Of a stretch of DNA of 64,000 nt, positions 7,928-15,253 are shown in pieces. The position numbers and the translations under genes were made by a program. The notes beneath the pieces are model-generated. The model did not search any database. It saw only the letters and a list, made by a program, of their open reading frames with translations, and had not been told where the DNA came from. The stretch is from Pleomorphomonas carboxyditropha (GTDB taxonomy: Bacteria; Pseudomonadota; Alphaproteobacteria; Rhizobiales; Pleomorphomonadaceae), in NCBI RefSeq assembly GCF_002770725.1, contig NZ_NQVN01000005.1:1-64000 (forward strand), in the 5' to 3' direction. Each line of letters begins with the position of its first letter. Positions within the stretch are counted from its first letter, which is position 1.

Positions 7928-8962
7928 CTAGACATTTTCAGGGGTGATGATCTCGAAAGGAACAACCCGCTGGATAATGGACGATTGCTGCCCCTGTCCG
8001 ATTGCCTCCAGCATGGCGTCGATCAGCTCGTGGGAGGTGCGGTCGCGGGGATGGCACAGCGCCGCCGCGATCAGGCCTTCGTTCAATCCTTTGCGGGCTT
8101 CGGTTCCGACGTCACGGCAGACGATCCGGATTTTCGCGCGCCGCTCGTCCGGAAGCTCGCGGATCGCCCGTAACACACCGGAAATGCCGCCACCGATGAC
8201 GTAGAGGCCGACCAGATCCGGCTCGGTGGACAGGAGCTCGTCGACGATGTCATGGGCGGCATTCGCCTCCTCATGGGTCAGACAGGCATCGAGCACCGTC
8301 ATGTGGCTTGCATGCTCGCGGATATAGGATCGAAAGCTGGCGTCGGATATGTCCTGGCACTGATAGCGATGATTGCCGATGAAGGTTGCGATCTTGCCCG
8401 AACCACTTACCATGTTGGCGATCAGATAGGCGGCCGTGCGCCCGAGCTTCCAATTGTCGGTGCCGACATAACCCGCCTTGTTGGAAGCTGATAGGTCCGT
8501 GATGAAGGCGATGACGGGAACCCCGCGCTCGCGAAGCGTATTGATCGTCTGACTGATCTGGGGGTGGTCGGCGCAAACGACCGCCAGGGCGTCGACCTGG
8601 ATCCCGATCCGCAGCATCGCATCCGAAATGGACTGAGGCGACAGGTCGTCGACGAAATCGATGTTGGCGTGAATGTGGGCATCGTGCCAGTGGCGCGCCG
8701 TATCGGCGATGGATGTCGCAAACAGGCGATAAATCTCGCGGTTCGACTGCTGCAGCAGAAAACCCAGCCGGTAGCGGGGCAACGCATTTTTTTCGCGGTC
8801 AAGCAGAGTTCCCAAGCCGTAAAACTGAATTTCCTCGGCGGCCTTTCGAACGCGCTCCGCCGTGTCCTGCCTCACCTGAGCCGTGCCATGCAGCAGCCGA
8901 TTGATGGTTGCGATACTGACGCCGGAAGCCTGAGCCAAGTCGGCGATGGTGGGGCGACGCAT
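7928..8962 (-). CDS. LacI-family transcriptional regulator
   Basis: Predicted 344-residue LacI-type regulator. The helix-turn-helix is at about residues 5-25 (IADLAQASGVSIATINRLL), with a C-terminal periplasmic-binding-like sensor domain from about residue 60. Its gene is divergent from the second sugar cluster. The region between (8963-9300) contains an inverted repeat overlapping a TATAAT box (8977-9006) and a perfect 16-bp palindrome (9186-9201), so autoregulation and control of the cluster are likely. The sensor domain shares the layout of regulators that bind sugars or cyclitols, but the effector is not evident. Confidence 0.92.
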   Translation of the reverse strand: MRRPTIADLAQASGVSIATINRLLHGTAQVRQDTAERVRKAAEEIQFYGLGTLLDREKNALPRYRLGFLLQQSNREIYRLFATSIADTARHWHDAHIHANIDFVDDLSPQSISDAMLRIGIQVDALAVVCADHPQISQTINTLRERGVPVIAFITDLSASNKAGYVGTDNWKLGRTAAYLIANMVSGSGKIATFIGNHRYQCQDISDASFRSYIREHASHMTVLDACLTHEEANAAHDIVDELLSTEPDLVGLYVIGGGISGVLRAIRELPDERRAKIRIVCRDVGTEARKGLNEGLIAAALCHPRDRTSHELIDAMLEAIGQGQQSSIIQRVVPFEIITPENV

Positions 8963-8976
8963 GGGAGTCTCAAATC

Positions 8977-9006
8977 ATGTCATTTATGGTTGGTATAATA
9001 TGACAT
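8977..9006. promoter_or_regulatory. promoter with overlapping inverted repeat
   Basis: ATGTCAT (8977-8983) and ATGACAT (9000-9006) are perfect 7-bp arms. Between them lies TATAAT (8994-8999), an exact -10 box on the plus strand; the reverse reading also gives an AT-rich box for the minus-strand regulator gene. No good -35 is seen at the expected spacing. Overlap of operator and -10 would fit repression. This AT-rich gap (8963-9300) holds no gene. Confidence 0.45.
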
Positions 9007-9185
9007 TAAATAGATCAGCTTGGAAGCCGCTATCTTTCGCTAAACAAGCCCGTATGGTAGAAAATCGACATCGATATAGAAGGAAACAGCGCGGGGAGGC
9101 GCTGAAGAAGCCATCTCTTCTCGAACGGGTTGGAGTCGTCGTTTGATATTCTTCGGGATGAAGCAATGCTATTTTGTTTCATTTC

Positions 9186-9201
9186 CTGATGAATTCATCA
9201 G
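9186..9201. promoter_or_regulatory. perfect 16-bp palindrome, candidate LacI-type operator
   Basis: CTGATGAATTCATCAG is identical to its reverse complement. It lies in the gap between the LacI-type gene and the second sugar cluster, about 115 bases before a strong ribosome site. A further half-site, GCTGATGG, follows immediately. Its TGATG/CATCA arms also occur at 2121-2136 near the first LacI-type gene. Confidence 0.55.
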
Positions 9202-9300
9202 CCGCTGATGGTACGCGCCTTTGGTGTGCTGGCGTCTAATATCGTGTCGAGGAGAGGCAACAAGCTTCGGCCTAAAAGGCGCCGGGTGGGAGGAAAGACA

Positions 9301-9375
9301 ATGAAGGTTTTGACGACCTTGTCGCTTTCGGCGGCGCTTACGGCCATCCCAATGGGACGCATGCCGAAATCATGA
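9301..9375 (+). pseudogene. 24-codon signal-peptide-like ORF, possible remnant of a binding-protein gene
   Basis: The frame MKVLTTLSLSAALTAIPMGRMPKS starts after a strong GGGAGGAAAG ribosome site at ideal spacing. It has a charged then hydrophobic start resembling the signal peptides of the two binding proteins in this region (which begin MKVRK), then ends at a stop. The next gene starts 174 bases later, a gap with no recognisable coding signal. The simplest reading is that an internal deletion removed a binding-protein gene; a short secreted peptide or leader peptide is the alternative. Confidence 0.35.
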
Positions 9376-9549
9376 TCCGATCGCGGCTATAGCTCCCGGG
9401 AACTTATCCGACTCAACGGTTCTGCTTTCCACGCCGGCACGCCCACCCGTGCCGACGAACGGGATTGCCATGGCCGTTCCGCAGACTTCTTTCCCAACAC
9501 TCCGTTGGAGGCGCCCTGGCGCCCGATTGACTAGCTGAAAGGTTCAGAA

Positions 9550-10725
9550 ATGTTGAATGGCGAAAAACTCATCCGGCGTCCGTTGCGCTGGGGCATGGTG
9601 GGCGGTGGCCGTACCGGCCAGGTCGGCTACAAGCATCGCACCGGGGCGCTCAGGGACAATACCGCCTACCGGCTGGTGTGCGGCGCCTTCGACATCGACC
9701 CGGCGCGCGGCAAGGATTTCGGCGTGAACATCGGCGTCGACGCCGATCGCTGCTATGCCGACTACAAGACGCTGATCGCCGGGGAGGCCAAGCGCGCCGA
9801 CGGCGTCGAGGTGGTGACCGTCGCCACGCCCAACTTCACCCACTACGAGATCACCAGGGCCTGCCTGGAGGCCGGACTGCACGTCATCTGCGAGAAACCG
9901 CTGTTCTTCACGGTGAAGGAATGCCGGGAGATCGAGGAACTGGCGGCGCGCAAGGGCCTCGTCGTCGGCGTCACCTACGGCTTCACCGGTCACCCGCTCG
10001 TCCACCAGATGGCGGCGATGGTGAAGAAGGGCATACTGGGCGACATCCGCATCGTCGATCTGGAATATACCCACGGCTTCAACTCCGGCGACGATGTCGG
10101 CGCCTCCGAGGCGGTGAAATGGCGGACCAATCCCAAAACGGCTGGCCCGACCTTCGTGCTCGGCGACATTGGAACGCATCTCTACTATCTGTCGGAGATC
10201 GTTCTGCCGCATCTGAAGATCGAGAAACTGCTGTGCGACCGTAACGCCTTCATTTCGACCCGGGCGCCGCTCGAGGACCATGCCACGGTGCTGATGCACT
10301 ATGATAATGGGGCTCGCGGCCGGCTTTGGGTGTCGTCGGTAGACGCGGGCAACATGGGGTCGCAGCGCTATCGCTTCGTCGGTTCGAAGGCATCGGTTTC
10401 CTGGTCCGATGCCCATCCCGACCAGCTCATCTATGAAATCCAGGGCGAGCCGCCGCAGATCCTGCACCACGGCATGCCTTATCTCGAGAAGGAAAGTCTC
10501 GCCTGCGACCGCATGGGCGCGCTGCATACCGAAGGCCTCGGCGACAGTTGGTCCAATATCTACCTGTGGATCGCCGAGGCCATCGACGCCAGGAATCGTG
10601 GCGACGAGGCCTTCCTGAAAACCCACCATTATCCGGGCATAGCGGCCGGCACCGAAGGCGTGCGCTGGCTGGAGAACTGCGTCCGGTCTGCCGACGCCGG
10701 CTCCGTGTGGGTCGACTTCCAGTGA
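9550..10725 (+). CDS. Gfo/Idh/MocA family oxidoreductase
   Basis: Predicted 391-residue NAD(P)-dependent dehydrogenase. WGMVGGGRTGQVG opens the Rossmann fold (about 14-26), CEKPL gives the conserved lysine near residue 116, and GDIGTHLYYLSE lies in the C-terminal substrate domain near 207. It opens the second sugar cluster and is followed 50 bases later by a TIM-barrel isomerase, whereas in the first cluster the isomerase comes before the dehydrogenase. Its paralog at 3234 shares the whole architecture at roughly half identity by eye, so the dehydrogenases have diverged, perhaps in substrate stereochemistry. The AAAGGTTCAGAA segment before the ATG is a moderate ribosome site. Confidence 0.92.
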   Translation: MLNGEKLIRRPLRWGMVGGGRTGQVGYKHRTGALRDNTAYRLVCGAFDIDPARGKDFGVNIGVDADRCYADYKTLIAGEAKRADGVEVVTVATPNFTHYEITRACLEAGLHVICEKPLFFTVKECREIEELAARKGLVVGVTYGFTGHPLVHQMAAMVKKGILGDIRIVDLEYTHGFNSGDDVGASEAVKWRTNPKTAGPTFVLGDIGTHLYYLSEIVLPHLKIEKLLCDRNAFISTRAPLEDHATVLMHYDNGARGRLWVSSVDAGNMGSQRYRFVGSKASVSWSDAHPDQLIYEIQGEPPQILHHGMPYLEKESLACDRMGALHTEGLGDSWSNIYLWIAEAIDARNRGDEAFLKTHHYPGIAAGTEGVRWLENCVRSADAGSVWVDFQ

Positions 10726-10775
10726 CCTTGCGGACGCCGCCGTCAGCGGCGCCCCTTCTTCCAAAGGATATCAAG

Positions 10776-11717
10776 ATGAAGCTTTCCATCTGCACCGACG
10801 TGATGGGCAATCTCTCCTTCACGGAGATGCTCGACAAATGCGTCGCCCTCGGCGTCGAGGGCGTTGAGATGACCGGCGGCGGCTGGTCGCGGGCGCCGCA
10901 TTTCCGCGCCGACGAACTCTTGGCCGACAAGGGGCTGCTGAGATCCAAGCTGAAGGAGATCGAGGCCCGTGGCCTTGAGATCGCCGCCCTCAACTGCTCG
11001 GCCAACCCGCTCGATCCCGGCGCCATGGGCGGGCGCCATCGCCAGGAGATGGAGGACACCATCCGCCTTGCCGGCGAGATCGGCGTCAAGACCATCGTCA
11101 CCATGTCCGGCCTGCCGGAGGCGGCGCCCGGCGATACGGTGCCCAACTGGCTGGTCTACACCAAGAGCTGGCCCGACGAGATGCCGGAGCGCGACCGCTA
11201 CCAGTGGGAAGACCGCGCCTTGCCGCTGTGGCACGACCTCGTCAAGCTCGCCAAGCAGGTCGGCGTCGAGCGCTATGCACTCGAAAACTTCTCGGCGATG
11301 CTGGTGTGGAACCCCGAGACGCTGTTCCGCCTGCGCAACGCGGTCGGCCCGACGGTGGGCATGAACCTCGATCCCAGCCATCTGATGTGGATGGGCGCCG
11401 ACCCGATCGCCTCGGCGCGGGCGCTGGGGTCTGCCATCCACCATTGCCACGGCAAGGACACGCGCATCGAACGCGGCCGGTCCGATGTCGACGGGCTGCT
11501 CGAACTGCGCGAGGTCACCGACGTCGCCAACCGCACCTGGAACTACGTGGCGGTCGGCGCCGGCCATGACCTGCAATGGTGGAAGGAGTTCTTCTCCGTC
11601 GTTCGCATGGTCGGCTACAACGGCTGGGTCAGCCTGGAGATGGAAGACTTCACCATGTCGACCGACGCCGGCATCCAGACCTCGGTGGACGCGCTCAAGA
11701 CGACCATCAGCCGCTGA
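10776..11717 (+). CDS. sugar phosphate isomerase/epimerase (TIM barrel)
   Basis: Predicted 313-residue enzyme of the xylose-isomerase-like TIM-barrel superfamily. Visible signature segments are EGVEMTGGGWSRAPH near residue 30, ALENFSAM near 168, LDPSHLMWMG near 196, HCHGKD near 225 and a C-terminal SLEMEDF. The acidic and histidine residues in these segments are the likely metal ligands. The start at 10776 was chosen because AAAGGATATCAAG precedes it and the N-terminus begins the first beta strand. It follows the dehydrogenase gene by 50 bases and is probably cotranscribed. It is a different subfamily from the duplicated enzyme at 13303. Confidence 0.87.
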   Translation: MKLSICTDVMGNLSFTEMLDKCVALGVEGVEMTGGGWSRAPHFRADELLADKGLLRSKLKEIEARGLEIAALNCSANPLDPGAMGGRHRQEMEDTIRLAGEIGVKTIVTMSGLPEAAPGDTVPNWLVYTKSWPDEMPERDRYQWEDRALPLWHDLVKLAKQVGVERYALENFSAMLVWNPETLFRLRNAVGPTVGMNLDPSHLMWMGADPIASARALGSAIHHCHGKDTRIERGRSDVDGLLELREVTDVANRTWNYVAVGAGHDLQWWKEFFSVVRMVGYNGWVSLEMEDFTMSTDAGIQTSVDALKTTISR

Positions 11718-11813
11718 TATCGACGGCGGCCGTTCTCGAACCACGATGATGGATCGCGGCTCCTCAGCGACGCCATCGGTCATCGTGCCGACGCCGGGCA
11801 TTGGTGCGAATTT

Positions 11814-11891
11814 CTCACTCCCGAGCACAATCCACCGGCGTCACCACAGTCGAAGCGACGCGGTTCGCTGTTCAGGCCGCGCCGCTTCGGC
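11814..11891. repeat. intergenic repeat type 2, copy B (stem-loop)
   Basis: It matches 5691-5769 over its full length, including the CTCACTCCCGAGCA start, the GTCGAAGCGACGCGG arm and the CCGCGCCGCTTCGGC arm. It follows an isomerase gene by about 95 bases and could act as a 3' hairpin. Confidence 0.6.
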
Positions 11892-11950
11892 ATGTTCCAA
11901 TCCCCGGCGGCGACGTCGGGCACGTTCAAGCGGCGGCGGATGCGCGTGCA

Positions 11951-12069
11951 GATATCGGCTTCCGGGCTTTGCCGGAGAGGGGCGAGCCCGGAAGCGGTGT
12001 GCTCCCCATGAGGAGGGGATCCGACCAGGAATGTCGGTGGCGTCGGACACCGGAACAAAGCAGAGCAAC
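11951..12069. repeat. intergenic repeat type 1, copy B
   Basis: It matches 4458-4575, with conserved blocks TGCCGGAGAGGGGCGAGCCC, TGAGGAGGGGATCCGAC and GGTGGCGTCGGACACCGGAA. It ends about 115 bases before the binding-protein gene at 12184, a position equivalent to copy A. Confidence 0.6.
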
Positions 12070-12183
12070 CAACATCAAGCGGCTGTCTGTCGTGCCGATC
12101 ATCGGGTCCGGCTGGGTCTGGCCGGACGGATGAATCATTGACCGTTTTTTTGAGGCAGGACAGGTGGCCTGGAGGAGAAGAAA

Positions 12184-13134
12184 ATGAAAGTCAGGAAACT
12201 TATCAAGGCCTTGCTGGCCGCTTCGATCGTTGCCGGTGTCGGCCTGTCGCCGGCTGCGGCCGCCGACAAGGTCAAGATCGGCCTGGTGCTCAAGACGATG
12301 ACGACCCCCTATTGGCAGGCGATGATCGCCGGGGCGCAGGATGTCGCCAGGGAGAACGACGTTGACCTCGTCATGCTGGCGCCGCCGACCGAGGATGCCG
12401 TCGAGCAGCAGATCAACATGTTCCAGGACGTGCTGTCGCAGAATCCGGCGGTCATGATCTTCGCCCCGACGCAGCCGCCGACCGCGATCAACATCATGGA
12501 GAAGGCCAAGGCGCAGAAGGTGCCGGTCGTGCTGGTCGACACGCCGATGCCCGAAGGGTTCGACGACTATGCCACCTTCGTCGGCATGGACAATATGGCG
12601 ATCGGTCGTGTTGGCGGCGAAGCGCTGGCCAAGGTGCTGAAGAAAGGCGACAAGGTTATCCTGCTGGAAGGGGCGCCCGGCAATCCGACCAACACGGAGC
12701 GGTGCAACGGCGCCGAAGAGGTCCTGAAGGCGGCCGGCATGGTGATCGCGGCGCGGCAGCCCACCTACAACGACCGCGAACGGGCCTTCTCAGTCACGCA
12801 GAACATCCTGCAAGGCCAGTCGGATATCGCCGGGGCATTCGGCGCCGATTTCGACAAGCAACTCGGGGCCAAGCGCGCCTTCACCCAGAGCGGCAAAGAT
12901 GTTCCGATCGTCGGCGTCTACGCGACCGACGAGGTGCTCAGAGGCCTTCTGAACGGCGAGCTTTACGCCTCGGTCCACATCAACAGCTACGATATCGGAC
13001 AGCAGGCCGTAAAGGCGGCGCTTGACGTCATCGCCGGCAAGGATGTTCCGAAGCGTCTCTTCGTCGACGCGATGGTCGTCACCAAGGACAACGCGCAGGC
13101 CGTGCTCGATCAGGCCGCCAAATACGCTCGGTGA
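12184..13134 (+). CDS. sugar ABC transporter substrate-binding protein (ribose type)
   Basis: Predicted 316-residue periplasmic CUT2-type binding protein. The signal peptide starts MKVRKLIKALLAASIVAGVG and is cleaved near AAAA; mature lobes follow. A GGAGGAGAAGAAA ribosome site precedes the ATG. Long blocks are identical to the paralog at 4692-5645 (for example PPTEDAVEQQINMFQDVL and GAPGNPTNTERCNGAEEVLK), with differences concentrated in the C-terminal lobe, so the ligands are probably similar. No permease or ATPase is adjacent; it may use a transporter encoded elsewhere. Confidence 0.93.
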   Translation: MKVRKLIKALLAASIVAGVGLSPAAAADKVKIGLVLKTMTTPYWQAMIAGAQDVARENDVDLVMLAPPTEDAVEQQINMFQDVLSQNPAVMIFAPTQPPTAINIMEKAKAQKVPVVLVDTPMPEGFDDYATFVGMDNMAIGRVGGEALAKVLKKGDKVILLEGAPGNPTNTERCNGAEEVLKAAGMVIAARQPTYNDRERAFSVTQNILQGQSDIAGAFGADFDKQLGAKRAFTQSGKDVPIVGVYATDEVLRGLLNGELYASVHINSYDIGQQAVKAALDVIAGKDVPKRLFVDAMVVTKDNAQAVLDQAAKYAR

Positions 13135-13152
13135 GCGGTTCTCCGGCGCCGT

Positions 13153-14226
13153 TTCGGTGCCCTCCATGCCGGGCGCCGGCGCGATGTCTCTCCCTTCGCG
13201 CGGGCGGCCCGGCATGGAATCCCGGCGGCCCGTTCGGCTGCCGGCCGAAGTTCACAAGCCCGAAGGCCGCTGGCACGGCCGGAGGGCCATGAGGAGGAAA
13301 CGATGAAACTCGCGCTCGATCCCTACATGCACCGTCACCTGTCGCTGGCGGAGATCTGCCGGCTGACCGCCGAGCTCGGCTACGACGGCGTCGAGCTGTC
13401 GCCGCGCGCCGACTTCCTCGACTGGTGGGTGATGCCGCGCGCCACCCCCGAACGCCGCGCCGAATTCAAGAAGGCGCTGAAGGACCACAGCCTCGAACTG
13501 ATCACCTTGCAGCCGATGTACCGCTGGGCCAGCCCGGTCGAGGAAGAACGCCAGATGGCGGTGCGCTACTGGAAGCGCGCCATCGAGGTGGCCGTCGACA
13601 TGGGCTGCGACACCATGGTGTCCGAGTTCGGCCGCGGCACCTCGCCGGAACGTTCCAAAACGCTGCCGCTCGGCACCGACACCCGCGAGACCAGGGAGGC
13701 GGCCTGGTGGCGGTCGATCGAGGAGCTGACGCCGATCTTCGAGAAGGAAGGCGTCATCCTGTCGGTCGAGCCGCATCCGGAGGACTGGGTGGAGACCTTC
13801 CATCCGGCCTTCGACATCATCCGCATGGTCGGCTCGAAGAACGTCAGGATGAGCTACATCGCGCCGCACACCTTCTACTATTGCAGCGGCGACGCCAGCC
13901 AGATGGCGACGACGCTGCGCGAGGCGGCGCCGATCCTGCATCACGTTCGGGTGGCCGACACGTTCAATCCCTTCGTGTCGTCGGGCAATCGCTACATCGC
14001 CAACCCGCCGGATGCGTCGATCCGGGTGCACCAGCACCTCGACATCGGCCAGGGCGAGATCGACTGGGAGACCTTCTTCAAGACGCTCGGCGAGGTGAAG
14101 TTCGACGGCATCTATTCGTCCTGCGTCTTCGCCTGGGAGGACCGGGCCGAGGAATCGTCGCGCTTCATGTGCAAGGAAATCAGAAGGTACATCGAGAAAT
14201 ACGCCAAGGCCGGCGCCGCCGCGTGA
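13153..14226 (+). repeat. near-exact duplicated block, copy B (leader plus isomerase gene)
   Basis: It is the partner of 5764-6837, aligned without gaps. The identical stretch begins about 20 bases after the binding-protein stop codon and ends at the isomerase stop codon. The neighbouring binding-protein genes are far less similar, so the block was homogenised or duplicated more recently than the rest. Confidence 0.85.
13303..14226 (+). CDS. sugar phosphate isomerase/epimerase, duplicated copy 2
   Basis: Predicted 307-residue TIM-barrel enzyme differing from the 5914-6837 product at about eight positions (for example P16A, G63S, V152I). All candidate active-site histidines and glutamates are kept. 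It has the same GAGGAGGAAACG ribosome site and the same hairpin-bearing leader. It ends the second cluster, and the GntR-type gene begins 148 bases later. Retention of two nearly identical copies implies either dosage or separate control by the two LacI-type regulators. Confidence 0.88.
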   Translation: MKLALDPYMHRHLSLAEICRLTAELGYDGVELSPRADFLDWWVMPRATPERRAEFKKALKDHSLELITLQPMYRWASPVEEERQMAVRYWKRAIEVAVDMGCDTMVSEFGRGTSPERSKTLPLGTDTRETREAAWWRSIEELTPIFEKEGVILSVEPHPEDWVETFHPAFDIIRMVGSKNVRMSYIAPHTFYYCSGDASQMATTLREAAPILHHVRVADTFNPFVSSGNRYIANPPDASIRVHQHLDIGQGEIDWETFFKTLGEVKFDGIYSSCVFAWEDRAEESSRFMCKEIRRYIEKYAKAGAAA

Positions 14227-14374
14227 AAGAGGGGCGGCAGCCTTCCACCTCGGCTCGATCGGCGGATTGCGGGACGTAATTCGAAAGCACCCGGCGGTTC
14301 GGTTCCGACATTGTTTCGCTTTCGGCCTCGACCTGATACATCGGACGCGCCAATCCCGATCGTCCGCAGGCCCA

Positions 14375-15148
14375 ATGTCCGATACCGCGCCCAGCCAATC
14401 CTCGCTCATCCCGTTTCTCCGTGGTGCCCTCGACCGGCATACCAGCGGCGTCATCTATCGCGACCTGGCGGCGGCGCTGCGGCAGGCGATCACCGAGAAC
14501 GTGCTGGGTGCCGGCGATGTGCTGCCCGGCGAGCGGGACCTTGCCGAGGAGATCGACGTCTCGCGCACCTCGGTGCGCAAGGCGATCGAGGCGCTGGTCG
14601 GCGATGGCGTGCTGATTCGCCGCCATGGCGCCCGCACCGCCGTGGCCGAGCGCGTCGAGAAGCCGCTGTCGGCGCTGACTTCCTTTTCCGAGGACATGCG
14701 CTCGCGCGGCATCGAGCCGGGCATGGCCTGGATCAGCCGCGAGGTGGGTCCCGCCTCGCCGGCCGAGATCATGGCGCTGCACCTCTCCGTCGGCGCCCGC
14801 GTCTGCCGCCTGAAGCGCCTCAGGACCGGCGATGGCCTGCCGATGGCCATCGAGCACGCGGTGGTGCCGGCCGACGTGCTCGACGATCCCGAGGTGGTCA
14901 CCGGCTCGCTCTACGACGTGCTTGCCGAGCGGCATCGCCGGCCGGTCAGGGCCTTGCAGCGCCTGCGCGCCGCGGTGGCCGGCGCCGAGGACGGCCGCCT
15001 GCTGCACATCGAGATCGGCGCGCCGCTGCTGGTCGCCGAACGCCGCTGCTTCACCGCCGACGGCACGCCGGTGGAATTCACCCGCACCTATTATTGCGGC
15101 GAGCGCTACGACTTCCTGGTCGAGCTGCGTGCCCAGGACGGGATGTGA
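14375..15148 (+). CDS. GntR-family transcriptional regulator with UTRA domain
   Basis: Predicted 257-residue regulator. The N-terminal winged helix (about residues 20-85) contains LPGERDLAEEIDVSRTSVRKAIEAL, and a UTRA ligand-binding domain follows (about 100-250, with PMAIEHAVVP and PVEFTRTYYCGERYDF). HutC/NagR-type members of this class bind amino-sugar phosphates, which fits the NanE-kinase gene 105 bases downstream. The start at 14375 was chosen because upstream codons lie in a region without domain similarity, although no strong ribosome site precedes it. Three AACTGGT-like half-sites at 15157-15209 are its likely target. Confidence 0.9.
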   Translation: MSDTAPSQSSLIPFLRGALDRHTSGVIYRDLAAALRQAITENVLGAGDVLPGERDLAEEIDVSRTSVRKAIEALVGDGVLIRRHGARTAVAERVEKPLSALTSFSEDMRSRGIEPGMAWISREVGPASPAEIMALHLSVGARVCRLKRLRTGDGLPMAIEHAVVPADVLDDPEVVTGSLYDVLAERHRRPVRALQRLRAAVAGAEDGRLLHIEIGAPLLVAERRCFTADGTPVEFTRTYYCGERYDFLVELRAQDGM

Positions 15149-15156
15149 TCACTTTA

Positions 15157-15209
15157 ATACCAGTTGAGCAAATTATAGGCCTTTAGTCCAAACTGGTTGC
15201 TGACTGGTT
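15157..15209. promoter_or_regulatory. ACTGGT half-sites, candidate GntR/UTRA operator
   Basis: ATACCAGTT (15157-15165) is an inverted copy of AACTGGTT (15191-15198), which is repeated as GACTGGTT (15202-15209) exactly 11 bp on, one helical turn. NagR/DasR-type regulators recognise sites built from TGGT and ACCA halves, though usually closer together. The site lies between the GntR-type gene and the nan fusion gene. Confidence 0.45.
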
Positions 15210-15253
15210 CCTTCGCTGCTACCACTCTGATCGTGAACAGCAGCGAGGAAACC

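Larger units (their letters stand above)
11718..12183. other. 466-base intergenic region made largely of two repeat units
   Basis: The gap between the isomerase and binding-protein genes contains repeat type 2 copy B (11814-11891) followed by repeat type 1 copy B (11951-12069). In the first cluster the same two units lie on opposite sides of the binding-protein gene. Nothing coding was recognised in it. Confidence 0.6.

Noticed and set aside
14267-14374. Upstream extension of the GntR-type gene
   Set aside because: The extra 36 codons match no family N-terminus and precede the conserved winged-helix start.
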